This document shows positions 22,701-32,900 of a stretch of DNA of 64,000 nt, piece by piece. Numbering within the stretch: position 1 is the stretch's first letter; every line of letters starts with the position of its first letter. The notes under the pieces are model-generated. The model did no database searches. It saw only the letters and a program-made list of their open reading frames with translations, and had not been told where the DNA came from. Both the position numbers and the translations under genes were made by a program. This DNA is from Eudorina sp. 2006-703-Eu-15 (taxonomy: Eukaryota; Chlorophyta; Chlorophyceae; Chlamydomonadales; Volvocaceae), in assembly GCA_003117195.1 (NCBI GenBank), contig BDSI01000192.1, forward strand, positions 104,882-168,881, written 5' to 3'.

Positions 22701-25587
22701 GAGGAGATGACAAAATGAGGATGACGAATTAGTGTTAAAGTATATAAATATACATTTAACACGTAGGTATCGTAACTCGTACGCCCTCCTCACACGTTCC
22801 CCCTGTCTGTCCCCTTCCCCGACCGACCCGACGTCCGGCCTCTTCTCTCGCACCTCCAACCTGTCCCGCTGTCCCGCAGGTCAAGATGTGTATGGCCATC
22901 ATGAAGCCGGGGGCGGACTGCCTGCACGTGCTGTCCATCGCCAAGGACCCCTCCGCCATGGCGGTGGCGGCGGCGAGGGCGGTGGCGGAGCGCTTCGAAA
23001 CCATGGCGGCGGCGACACTGGGCGAGGTCAAGTCGGTCGTACAGGTAACAGTCACGACAGGCCCCGACCCTCGACCCTCGGGTCGTCGTACACGTGCCGA
23101 AAACAACACCATGCTCGTGTTTTAAAGTCACGACACGTGTTGCCGTACATTACGACATGGAATGACATGTGGGTGTTTTTCTTGGACGAGCTCGGTGGCG
23201 GCCCCCTTGAGAAACCTCAATGCCGCGTCCGGCAAGGCTGTCACTGATGTACTGCTGCCGTACTGTACGGCGCCCACCGCACCACACGGCCGCTTCACTT
23301 TCCTCAGGTGAAGCGCGCCTCCATCGTGGAGGACATTGCGGCCTACGCGGAGTCGGTGCGGGCGGTGCTGCTGGTGACGGGCAGCATGAGCCTGGCGGCC
23401 TCGGCTGGCTCGAGTGTGGTGGGCAGCGTGGCGCTGAGCCTGGCGCGGGACTGCGGGCGGCCCATTCTGGTGGTCAAGGTGGGGCCGGAGGGGGCGGGGG
23501 CAGGGGCGGGAGGCGGTGCAGGAGGGGTATAGGAAATTGGTAGACATATTCAAAGTGCGCTGCTGCCAGAGCGACGGTTCGAGGAAAGGGAGCGGGGGCC
23601 AGGGGCGGCCAGGGGGTGTGGCGTGTGTGTGGGGGGGGGGAAGGGCCCGATGGCGCAGGGGTTGGAGAGGTGCGGGATTGGGGACGAGGTGGGGGAGCCG
23701 CGAGACAGGATGTGGGGGTTTGTGTGTGCGGGTGCGTCCAGGGTCGCTGCCGATCTCTGAGAGTTGCTCGGGACCTCCTCGGTATCGCCACTGCCCCCCC
23801 CCCTTTGTGTCTCAATCAAGAATCAAGACTGCGAAACCGCAACAGCGCACCAAACCAATAAAACCGATAACCGCTACTACCTCCCCCTCCTCCCTGCCCT
23901 CCCTACGGATTCCCTCCTCCGGCCCCGCGCTCGCTCCCGCAGCCCAATGTGCGGTTGGCGGAGACGGCGTACGAGGTGGGCAAGAAGCCCTGTCTGCGCG
24001 CCGCCCTCGCCGCCGAGACGGGCAGCCGACCCATGGTTCGGTTTGCGGTGGACCAGCTGCTGGACGGCTCCAGGGGGGACAAGCTGGTGCTGATCCGGGG
24101 GAAGGCCTTTGACAAGAACCACCAGGAGCTGTCCAGCAGGTGGGGGAGAGGGGGGGGAGGGAGGGGAGGGGGGAAAGTGTGGTTTTGTGCTCTGCGGGAA
24201 AACCTGCCCAAATGCGCGGGTGATGTGTGTTACTTGGGCAGGCAGAGCAGGAGTGCGTGCGTGTGAGATGTGTGTGTGTGCCCTTGGGCCTACGGCTCGT
24301 ATGGATAGTTGTACGGGTATGGGGGTATGCACCCCCAACCACATGTCACACACAAACATAATGTGTGTTAGGGCACTGCCCTGCCCCTCGCATGTCACGC
24401 ACTCCTGTTCCGCCTGCCTAAGAACACACATAATCCTCCGCCCTCCGCCCCAACCTCCCCCACCCCCGTCACCCCCCCACCCCGTCAACCCCCCCCACCC
24501 TTCACCGCAGTCGTCGCATCGTGGACCACCTGGCGGAGGAGGCCACCTCCAACCGGCGCTTCGACTCGTCAGGGGTGGTTCGCCGCATGGTGCCCAACTC
24601 GTTCGAGGCGGAGTACCAACGGGTGGCGGATGCGGACCAGTGCCACATTGTGGGCGTGCAGGTGGGGCGGTGGGGGTGGAGGTGGTGGTTGCAGCGGTGG
24701 TGGTGGTGGTGGTGGTGGTGGTGGTGGTGATGGTGGTGGTGGTGGTGGTTGCGGTGGTGGTGGTGGTGGTGGTGGTGGTGGTGGTGGTGGTGGTGGTGGT
24801 GGCGGCGGGGGTGGTGCTGGTGGTGGTGATGGTGGTGGTGGTGGTGGGAGCATTCCGGTTGGCTGTGGAGGTTGTCTAGGGGCCCAGCTGCGGGGTCTTG
24901 GCAAGGGGGTTGTGTGGGTAGGAGGGGCGGGGGAATGCGGGCTTGCGTGGCGCAGCGTGCTAGGTCGACTTGATGTGCGGCTTGAGGTGCGGCTGATTCC
25001 CCGAGCTGCCCCCTCGGCTGGCCAGGGCCGCGGCTGCTGCGGCGGCTATCGGCGCTGCGACCTCCCACACACGCACCGGGCCCCCCCTGCCCTCTTCCTC
25101 ACCTGGTTTGCCTGGCCTCGCAAAGGGCGCCTTGGCTGCCGGCCAACTCGTGCACGCAAGGACCTGTGTTTCCTCCGTCTGGTCTGCATCCCTCTCCCGC
25201 CCCGCCCCGCCCCGCCCCGCCCCGCCCCGCCCCGCCCCGGCTTGTGTTCCGTTTGGACCCCTCTATCTATCCCCCCGCTATCCAGTCCGACACTCCCTCG
25301 ATACGGCCCCGACTCCCCCGCCCGCCCCGATGCACAGTATATTATATATATACCGATTTCCGATTTCCTGAATCCCCCCCCCGCCCGCCCCGATGCCCCC
25401 TGCCCCGCCCCGTCCACCCGCCCCCCTATGTCAGGTCCCGGAGTGCCGCGGCCCGCTCCCCGCCACCGTGACCCAGATGCTGCGGAGCTGTCGGTCGGCG
25501 GTGCTCGTGTACCGCCAGGCGGCCGCGGGACGGACCGCGCCCTCGGGCCCCTCGTTCAACCTGGACATGGACGACTCGTCCGCCTGA
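8830..25587 (+). CDS. Large protein with N-myristoylation-type start and C-terminal universal stress protein-like domains
   Basis: Exons: 8830-8908, 9753-9829, 10481-10584, 11112-11207, 11575-11660, 12659-12786, 13231-13368, 13768-14098, 14581-15358, 16304-16552, 17859-18000, 18241-18524, 19227-19460, 19858-19990, 20303-21023, 21465-21569, 21923-22491, 22880-23044, 23308-23478, 23943-24139, 24511-24661, 25435-25587. The 22 exons total 5,091 nt (1,696 residues) with all junctions in phase. The start MGGAASK fits the N-myristoylation consensus (Gly2, Ser6, basic residue 7), suggesting membrane anchoring. Residues about 25-130 are charged and helical, 265-310 are acidic, and 350-600 are Ser/Pro/Ala-rich. 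At about 1404-1530 a universal-stress-protein fold is recognisable: RVIVVAVTDDVACPLA, CLHVLSIAK, then SVRAVLLVTGS and GRPILVVK. A second divergent copy follows (about 1545-1665: MVRFAVDQLLDGSRGDKLVL to SCRSAVLVYRQ). The canonical ATP-binding G-2x-G-9x-G(S/T) is not clearly kept. Partner and function are unknown. Confidence 0.8.
10255..10310 (+). repeat. 25-26-bp tandem duplication in intron
   Basis: CCTGCAGCCTCCCCCGGGCA followed by AGGGGT occurs twice in succession, with a decayed third copy (CCTGTAGCCTC), inside the intron 9830-10480. Confidence 0.8.
11250..11302 (+). repeat. Intronic element family A, C-rich orientation (exception copy)
   Basis: TCTTTATCGGATATTCGCTC-TGGCAGCAGCGCA-...-TTCCTATACCCCCC. 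It begins about 42 nt after the donor at 11208 and 270 nt before the acceptor, so it breaks the orientation rule described under findings. Confidence 0.75.
11661..11692 (+). repeat. (GTGG)n at 5' splice site
   Basis: The donor of intron 11661-12658 is itself the first unit of a GTGGGTGG microsatellite, so several GT positions in a row could serve as donor. The model uses the first, which keeps phase. Confidence 0.75.
12209..12239 (-). repeat. Intronic element family D, reverse copy
   Basis: TTTAGAAATGCAACCCGCCC then CGACCCAAACC, the reverse complement of the CTGGGTTCGGGCGGGCGGG type end seen in other introns. It lies in intron 11661-12658. Confidence 0.65.
12279..12310 (+). repeat. Intronic element family C
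   Basis: TTTAGGCAGGCAGAACAGGT followed by GTGCGTGA. It sits 40 nt from the family D piece in the same intron, as also seen at 53163-53253. Confidence 0.65.
13157..13220 (+). repeat. Intronic element family A, at 3' splice site
   Basis: CGGTCGAACCGTCGCTCTGG-CAGCAGCACAGTTTG-...-TCTACCAATTCCCTATATCC ends 10 nt before the acceptor AG at 13230. Confidence 0.85.
13653..13691 (+). repeat. Intronic element family A (short), at 3' splice site
   Basis: CAGCACAGTATTGCTATGTC-TACCAATTGTTTATATCCCC, followed by an uninterrupted C/T tract to the acceptor at 13767. Confidence 0.75.
14144..14250 (+). repeat. Intronic element family B, at 5' splice site
   Basis: About 107 bp: TTAAAAAGAAACAGCCCAGA-CACACCCAGCC-...-ATTACCGGTACCTGCAAGG-...-CGCAAGCGAAAGCAAAG. 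It starts 45 nt after the donor at 14099 behind a G-rich run. A near-identical copy lies at 32498-32604. Confidence 0.88.
14491..14523 (+). repeat. (CT)n microsatellite
   Basis: About 16 CT units shortly before the acceptor at 14580; part of the polypyrimidine tract. Confidence 0.95.
15405..16130 (+). repeat. G-rich minisatellite made of a family A-like core (about 22 copies)
   Basis: Irregular ~25-35-bp units with the core GGTATAGGAGATAGGTAGAC followed by AGGGGG. The core differs from the family A end GGTATAGGAAATTGGTAGAC at about three positions. It follows the donor at 15359 and fills most of intron 15359-16303. Confidence 0.88.
16724..17664 (+). repeat. ~940-bp CCCTG pentamer satellite with CCCCG and CCG variants
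   Basis: Near-perfect CCCTG repeats for the first ~190 bp, then blocks mixing CCCTG, CCCCG and short CCG units. It lies in intron 16553-17858. On the reverse strand it reads as an open Gly-Arg-Ala-Gln repeat, an artefact of the pentamer. Confidence 0.95.
18557..18619 (+). repeat. Intronic element family A, at 5' splice site
   Basis: GGTAATAGGAAATTGGTAGA-CATATTCATACTGCGCTGCT-GCCAGAGCAAATATCCGATA, about 32 nt after the donor at 18525; G-rich end towards the donor. Confidence 0.85.
19106..19141 (+). repeat. Intronic element family D
   Basis: TGCGCCTGGGTTCGGGCGGG then CGGGTTTCTTTTCTAAA, in intron 18525-19226. Confidence 0.7.
19641..19713 (+). repeat. (CTGT)n microsatellite
   Basis: About 17 tetramers in intron 19461-19857. 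Confidence 0.95.
22500..22635 (+). repeat. G-rich minisatellite at 5' splice site
   Basis: Five to six units of GGGGCGGGGAGGGTGGGGGA type immediately after the donor at 22492. Confidence 0.85.
23525..23582 (+). repeat. Intronic element family A, at 5' splice site
   Basis: GGGTATAGGAAATTGGTAGA-CATATTCAAAGTGCGCTGCT-GCCAGAGCGACGGTTCGA. It starts 46 nt after the donor at 23479 and is one of the most complete copies. Confidence 0.88.
24231..24264 (+). repeat. Intronic element family C, left arm
   Basis: TTACTTGGGCAGGCAGAGCA then GGAGTGCGTGCG, in intron 24140-24510. Its inverted partner is at 24391-24430. Confidence 0.7.
24391..24430 (-). repeat. Intronic element family C, right (inverted) arm
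   Basis: CATGTCACGCACTCCTGTTC-CGCCTGCCTAAGAACACACA, the inverted counterpart of the copy at 24231. Together they enclose ~125 bp and could form a hairpin or mark the ends of one element. Confidence 0.7.
24665..24850 (+). repeat. (GGT)n microsatellite at 5' splice site
   Basis: About 185 bp of GGT with few interruptions, starting at the donor 24662 of the last intron of the USP-domain gene. Confidence 0.95.
25198..25239 (+). repeat. (CCCCG)n
   Basis: Eight CCCCG units in intron 24662-25434. Confidence 0.9.
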
Positions 25588-28500
25588 CCCACGGGTCGGT
25601 GGTCGACGGCTGCTGCGCCTCAGAGCACCCGGGGGTGGGGGGGGTACAGCCTCCAGCTTGGGCTGAGTTGCTGAGGGGCGCAGGGTGGTTTATCGCTTTA
25701 TCTGTGTGGTAGCTGCCAGGGAATGGTAGCTGCCATGGTAGCTGCCAGGGAAGCCGGCTACTACAGGTGGATAGCCGGGTGATGGTTTCCTTTCTTGGGG
25801 CGCTCGCCCACTCGCCCATGTGGGGGGATCACACCGTCGGGGGCCCCGGGGAGTCGGTACGGGGAGGGGGAAGGGGAGGGGGGGGGAGGACAGGGCAAGG
25901 GGGCCGTCCGCAGGCCCTCCCCCTGATCGGTCGAGGGGCTCATCGGCCCGCCATATCCGTTTTCATGTCCGTGCAGATTTGTACTTACTTAGGTGGGTGT
26001 GCAGCGCACCGTCAAGGTCCATGAAGCTCACGTATGCGGTGTGGGGAAGGAGGGGAGGAGGGAGGAGGGGTGGTGTGCGAAGCGTAGTATTCCGGAATGA
26101 GCGCCTCCTGGCTGCCATCGCAGCCGAAGGGGAGGCGGGAGAGGATGATCCTGGGAGGGCGCCCTGCGCTCACCCCTCGCCCCTCGCCCCCCGCCCTCGC
26201 CCCGGGAAGGGGTGGTTAGGGAGGGGGGAGGGGGTCTGGCACAATGAGAGGATAGGGATGGAGTGGAGTGAGGGAGGCGACGGCCGGAGGGCCTTTTGGG
26301 GGGCCGGAAGGCCACAGCGCACCACACCACGCCACACCACACCACGGGCGGCAGCAGCCTTCAGTCCATTGGTGTGAAGGTGTTGGTGACGTCACGTCCG
26401 AAGCCCCTGGGAGGGGTGGGTGAGAACACCGCGACCGCTGCCACAGTTGCGGCCCCGTACGCCTCTCTCTAGCGGGGCCATTCGACGGGTGTCGGTTTAA
26501 GAAGGGGGCTGGTGCCTGATCCGGGCTGATCTGCGGGGCAGAGCCGGGGAGGGGCCTCCGATGGAATGTCCGCCATCTTTCACCCGGCGCCCGCGCCGCG
26601 GTGTGTCCCCTTTCGTGACCCGTGTGCTGTGCGGCGGTAGGTAGGTCGGTCCTTTTTTGAAGTCACGTGATCAGCATTTGGTTTTCCGGGATCCTGGATT
26701 CGGGATCCTGGATTCGAGATCCTGGATTCGGGATCCCGGCGGTGGGCACTGCCTTGACGTGCTGCCAACGCAGTCGACTTGCCGTACACACGTCGTCTTT
26801 GTGGTGTGTACATATTCAAAAGGTCCAGCAGACACGACACCTCTCTCTCTCATCCATGTCGGTCGGTCTGTGTCGCTCTTGCCCTGGATATGGGCACGGC
26901 GCTGCAGGATGCGCGCCCTCCCTCCCGCGCGGCCTCCTGCTCGGGGCCCGCACACGTCCCGCACGCTGCTTCCGATGGTGTGCCTTATGCCTAGGGGGCC
27001 ATATCCGCCCGCATCAGGTGACGACGCGCAAATGAACCCATCGGCGGGCGCTACCATCCGACATAGAAAGGGTGGCGAGGACTCGGCGGGGTTTTCCCGC
27101 CAGGTGCTCCCAGTGGAAGAGAGTCCAGGGTGGAGGTCTTGACGTGAGACACACACACATGATGGGCTTGACGACTCTATCCGAGCTGCGGCCTGTAGTA
27201 AGGGGTTGCGCCCGCGATGGGGCTGGCTTTGGCCTTGGGGGTTGAGTACCCGTAGCACGTGCAGCGGCGCCACTGCGCTGCCGCCGCTTGCGAGGGGGGT
27301 GGTGGTGGGGTGGTGGGGGGAGTGGTGGGGTGGGCGTCTGGCTCCGGCGGTTTGAGGGTGCCCTTGGGCGGCTCCGGCGGGCTGCGAGGGCCCCCCCCCG
27401 GGGGGAAGACGACAACGTGCGAGCGATGGGGAATGTGGAGCAGCGACTGCAGAGGGCCCAGGAGGGGCGCGAGGAGGGCTGTCCGCTTGATGGGGAGGGG
27501 GCCTTGCAGTGGACGGTTGTTGGGAGGGACGAGGTGTACGGTACCGGAGCTGGACCGCGGTCCCCCCCCGGGCGTTACTATTTTTGGACGTCACTGGTCC
27601 CTACGAGTCCTCCCTCCGGGGTGTGGCTAATGCGCGTCGGGCTTAGGGTCGGGCGCCGCATGCAACCGCTTGCAACATGGTGTCATCAGCTCATTACAGG
27701 CAATGGGGGCCCTATGGGAGCCCAGTGGGGGCCCTATGGGGAATCGGAGACCCGGAGCGGTCTTCGCACGGGGACTCGACCCCGACTTTTGTATTTGTGG
27801 GTGTCGCGGGTGTTCCTCTGTGGTACGGCAGCGTGCGTGGCGTCATGACTGACACGGGGCGTGGGAGTGCCCGCGTTCGCTATGTGTATGTGTATAAGTG
27901 TTTATGTCGAAGGGAGGGGGCCATACTCCTGGTCCCTGGCCTCCCTACCAATCGGCAAACTGTGACTTGGGGTCCCCGGGGTGTCGTCGCCCGGTTTCTG
28001 CTGGGGCATGTACAGCGCCTGGCCCTCCTTGAGGGGGCTTACTGGACAAGTGGACATAGTACTGGGGGACGCGACTGTGGGGCTTCGGGGTCGACCTGGG
28101 GGCGAGAACAGAGGGCCTCCCTCCCTTCCGGGGGCTGTCGGGCGGTTGGGGTGTTTGCAGTTGACCATTTGCTTCTGTGGCTTCTGCGACTGCTACGGCT
28201 GCTCCCGCTGGAGACTTTGACCGGTGGTGCAGCTCGCCGACACAACGGCGCGCAGGCGCGGATGGATGGAGGGACGCTTGGGGCGTGATTGAAAAATAGC
28301 ACGTTCACCAATACATCAACCAATAATCAACCAATAACCGCTGATCCTGTATCCTGGTGTGGGTGTCGTATCGTGTGGAAGGGCAGGCATGCGTGCGAGG
28401 AGGTCCGTCTTGGTCTGTCCAGGTCTGTTCAAGGGGCCAGGGGAGGGGGGAGGGGACGGGAGCTCCCTCGGCCCCTCTGCGGTACCCGAAGCGGCCTGCA

Positions 28501-29429
28501 GCAGAAACAAAAGCGCTGCTGTCGCTTCGTGCTGGTTCTTGATGCCCGAGTCGTTCATGCCGTGCCGTTGCGGAGTGGTTTGGTGCACACAGGGATGCGG
28601 GTTCACCTAACCCGGTTTTGGAGGGCAAGCATGGCAGGTGTGTGACTGCATCCGCGGTTGCGGGTGGATGGGTGCAGCGAGACAGCGGTGAGGGCCCCCT
28701 GAGGGGCGACCGGGGTGCGGTGGTGCAGGTCGCTGCACATAAGGCCAAGGGATGCAGCCCTGGCAGGGGAGGGGACCGGCAAGGGAGGAAGCGGTGGGGA
28801 GCGTGTGGTGGGAAAGAGGCGGCGGGTGCCCAGGTCGGCGCATCGCGCGGCGCTTGGTGGGCGGAGTGCAGGTGGTTGGTGGTAGATATTCGGGCGGTTG
28901 GTTTGCCGGCGGGAAGGGGTCCCTGTGGCGGCTCCCCGGTCCCCGTGAGTATGTCTTGGACGGTCGTGGTGTAGCGTGCGAGTGTTGCGGGCGCTTTTGC
29001 GGAGGCCGCCGACACAGCACGGAAGAATGGTGCGTGTCGCTCGTTAGATTTGACGGGTTGCGACGTACGATGACGGCCGTGGGTTCAGCCACACGGCCAA
29101 CCTGACCGCCGTGCGGGCAAGACGGTCCAGTTCGACTCCGCGTCGTCGCCGTCGGCCTTCCCGGAGGCCAGTCACCCCGTCATCATCAAGGCAAACGCTG
29201 TGCTTGACATTACACTTATGAAGCACTGAAGGCGCAAGCGGACAAGCTGGTTCATGTATTTCGTTAACGGGAAGCCGCTGTCGAGGACTGGGTAACCAAA
29301 CGACACGGTGGGCTTGAGCGCGATCACGCCTCGGTTGCGCCTTATTTTGGATGGAGCACTGTCGTTTCGGCTCGGCTCCTCCCGTATGCATCTATCTGTT
29401 TCGATGATACGCGGTCCCCCCAAGAGTCC
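25588..29429. other. Intergenic region without a supported gene
   Basis: Open frames here are long only because the DNA is GC-rich, and no series of exons with matching phases was found. Visible items are a triple GGTAGCTGCCAGGGAA-like motif (25708-25760), a tandem 14-mer (26687-26741), and a stretch at about 29109-29430 that reads like coding DNA broken by stops and shifts. No TGTAA was seen soon after the stop at 25587, so the end of the upstream transcript is unknown. Confidence 0.5.
26687..26741 (+). repeat. 14-bp tandem repeat (GGGATCCTGGATTC)
   Basis: Three and a half units, one with GAGATCCTGGATTC; intergenic. Confidence 0.9.
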
Positions 29430-29974
29430 CTAAAACCTGGACACAAGCCCCTTGCATTCATATGTGATAGAACATGTTACATACAAAGCTTTAATAACGC
29501 TTTTCGAAAGTGATGAAATGCTCCAGAGACCGTGTCCCTGACAAAGATTGCCAGGTGGTTGCCGCAGCGACCAGTCGCGAACTTTGCAGCTCGCAGACCA
29601 ACGATAGTCGTTTACTGTATCAATACAGCATCAAAGAAGCGTGTGCATGATTGATCGTACACAGTGAGGTAGGAATTGATTTTTCTCTAAGCAGTGATGT
29701 ACGGACGACCGTAGACGAACGCGGGGCAACAGCTGAAGGACGCCGAGCAAAGCAGGCAATCGGTGATTAAGTAGACTACGCAAATAGCTCGTTCGTTCAA
29801 TGTAAAGGCATGTTAACCGTCGAGGAAACGCGTTTGCTGTGTTGCAAGCGCTTCAGATGGATTTCTGCTTAGTCTGCATCTTTTATTAAGGAATCAAGAC
29901 CTCGAACGCGTTACAAGGAAGGTCCCGGGCCGCTGGCTCGGCTGCCGCGGTTTGCCGGTGGATACAGAGGAGCA
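29430..29974 (+). promoter_or_regulatory. AT-rich upstream region of the VWA-domain gene
   Basis: Composition shifts to AT-rich immediately before the first exon, as seen upstream of the other genes here. It likely holds promoter and 5' UTR. No specific box is claimed. Confidence 0.4.
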
Positions 29975-32900
29975 ATGACGCTTGAGAAGGGCAAAAGCTA
30001 TGGGCAAGAACAAATCCAGCAGACTCTTCAAGATAAAGCCAGGACGCGGCTTAATAACCCGGCGCCCCACCAGGTAAGCGCCCGGCGGGCGAACATCACA
30101 AATACAATTTTCCTTACATTAAAACCAAACTTTCAGTGAGAAATATACACGTGCGTATGAAGCAACCTGTTGCGCCGAGCTAACGGCTAGGCATGGACTC
30201 GACGGCAAACGGACGTCCGCTTGCGGGGCAGTTCAAAACGCCTCTCGGCAGCAATAGAGCAGCTTTTAATTTGCTTCGACTATGCTTCCCGCACCCCTCG
30301 CCAGCACGACCCCGAGTCCCTACCTGGCAAGTCCTAACGCTGCGGACCGCCCCTCCCCGCAATCCTCATCCGCCGCACCTCTCGTCCTCCGGCCTCGTCT
30401 CTCCATCGCTGCTTACCCACCTCGGCCACCGCTGTCTCGGCGCTCCCCCCATCGCTACCCATGTCAACCAGTTTCCTATACCTCCACCGCTATCCATTTC
30501 CCATCGCGCCGACCTCCCCCCCTCCCTCCTCCCTCCCTATCCCTCTCCCCCCCTCGGCCCCGCCTCCCGCCCCCCTCCCCCTCCCCCTCCTCCTCCCCGT
30601 ACCCCGTACCCGCAGGCCCCGCAGCGCGAGCGCGTCAGTCGGTCCACCATACCCAGCGGCCGCCCCGGCGGGGCCCCCCGCACCCCCCGCACCCGGCGAT
30701 GGAAGTCGCTGATCCGCCCCGACGTCAACCTGGGGGTGCCCCAGCTGATGATGATCCTGGAGCCCAACATCGTGTGGGAGCACACCAAGGTACGGCGGAG
30801 GGCGGGGAGGACACGGCCGTGGGGCTGTGGTGTGATGGCTGTGTGTGAGAGCGCACTAGATTGCGTGGTGCAAACTGGGCATGGCGGTGCCCGACGGGTG
30901 CCCCCGTGTGTGTATATGTGTGTACGGCTGTGGATCTGTGTACGGCTGTGGATCTGTGTACGGCTGTGGAGGAAACGCTCGCTCCCCGCCCCTCCCCCAC
31001 TTTAACATGCCGTCGCCGATCCTGTCGCCCCCCGGTTTGTTTTCTTTTTCACTTCAACCCACCGTCGCCACACACACACAGGGGGGGGCCGGGCATCACG
31101 CACTCCTGCTCTGCCTGCTTAAATAACACACACCGGGGGGGGCGGGCACGACGACCAACCATACCGGGGGAAGGGTGCTCTTTGCGGTCTCGCTGTCTAC
31201 ATCGACACGAGGGGGAGGGGTTGAGGGTGGCTCCATCCGGGGCTACCGACCCCGTGGCCCCTCCCTCTCCTTCCCGCCACGAATGTCCGAGTCCTTGCCT
31301 CACCCACCCACCCCATTCCCTCCGGTCCCTCCCGTCCCTCAGGGTTTCGTGTCGGGTGTGGGACGGGAGGTGGAGTCTCACGTCACCCCGGGGGAGTTCT
31401 TCGACGGCTGGCACAAGGGCGGCCGCCGGGTGGGTGGGAGGGGGCTGGGGGGTGGGGGCGGGGGTGGGTCCGGCATCGTGTTGGTGGGTGGGTGGGGTGG
31501 GTGCAGGTGACTGAGGCGGTGGTGGTGGTGCATGGACTGGGCTGAGGTGGGTGGGTGGTGTGGGTGGTGTGGACAGCAGAGCGGAGCGATATGGCAGGCG
31601 GCCGCGGCCTGAGCCGACGGCGGCACCTCGGGGGGCAGCACCCGTACTTGGCGGCGGCCGCTGCAGCGCACACAGCACACAGCACAGATAGCACTGGCGG
31701 AGGGACAGCGCAGGAAGGAGCGGAGGGCGGAGGCGGAGGTGGAGGCGGCTGCAGCGGGCATCGCGGCGCCTGCAGCGTCCTCTGGGGCGGGAGGGCGGGG
31801 TTGCTGTCAGAAAAGACAGCAACATATGGGGGGTGTTGCAGCGGCCGGCAGTCTTGAGGGGGTTTGTGTGTGGAAGGGGCGCTGAGAGGGGACGGGGCCC
31901 CCCCTGGGGGGCTGTAGAGGGGGAAAGGGAGTTACAGGAAATCGGCTCCTGACATATACTCCCCTTCCCCCGGGAGGGAGGGAGGAAGGGAGGGAGGGGG
32001 GGTCAACGAGGGGCCGGGGGCCTGTTGGAGGGGCGGTCGCGGTGGCGCCCGATACGCCCCCGACATCCCCCCCACCGTCACCCGCATTTTGGAGTCTCAC
32101 ACCCCTGCCTCCCCGCCTCCGGCGACGGTCGTACGGCGTGCCGTGCCGTGCCGTACACAGGCGTTCGGCGTGTACGAGGGCAGCTACTGGGAGCTCATGG
32201 GCGACTGCGACGAGCTGAGTGAGATGCTCCGAAAGCTGAGCAAGGCGCCGGCGCTGCTGGAGGAGCCGCCCCTGGAGCTGCCGCCGCCGCCGGAGCTGCC
32301 CTCCTGGGACGACTTCAAGCCCAACCTGCACCTCATCCCCGCCGCGCCCACCCTGCCGCCGCTGAAGCTGCCCCCCTTCCGGGCCCCAATCCTGGAGCCG
32401 GAGCCGCCCTTCATGGAGCCCGAGTACCTGCCGGTGCCGGTGGTGCCGCCCGTGCCCAAGGTGCGGGGTTGGGTTGGGGGCGGGGCAGGGGGAGGGGTTA
32501 AATTGAAACAGCCCAGACACACCCAGCCCTGCGACAAATACTTACCAACCATGATTACCGGTACCTGCAAGGCGAAGGAGGAAACGCAAGCGAAAGCAAA
32601 GACAGGGAGGGGCAGGGGGCCAGGCGCGGTCGCTTGATCCCTAGGGTTGCAATGTCCCCCTTCCCTGCCCCTGCCCCTCCCAGGGCAGGGTGAAGGGTGA
32701 GGGGGGCCGGGGGGCCGGGGGGCGGGGCTCCTCACGTAATCCGCATAGTCCTTTGTAAATTCGACGCACTCCGCCCGCTGCCTTTTCGCCCTTCCGCCGC
32801 TGCTGCCTCACCCCTCACCCCTCGCCCCTCCCCTCCCCACCCCCCTACCCCCCCGGCAGGAGGAGCCCCTGCCCATCTTCATCCCACCCGAGTTCCTGCA

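Noticed and set aside
26671..27594. 307-codon minus-strand open frame in the gene-poor region
   Set aside because: Pro/Arg/Ser low-complexity content of the kind produced by GC-rich DNA; no motif, splice partners or poly(A) signal.
30000..30073. ATG at 30000 (MGKNKSSR) as start of the VWA gene
   Set aside because: Its frame is two bases out of phase with exon 2 at 30616, whereas ATG 29975 joins exactly.
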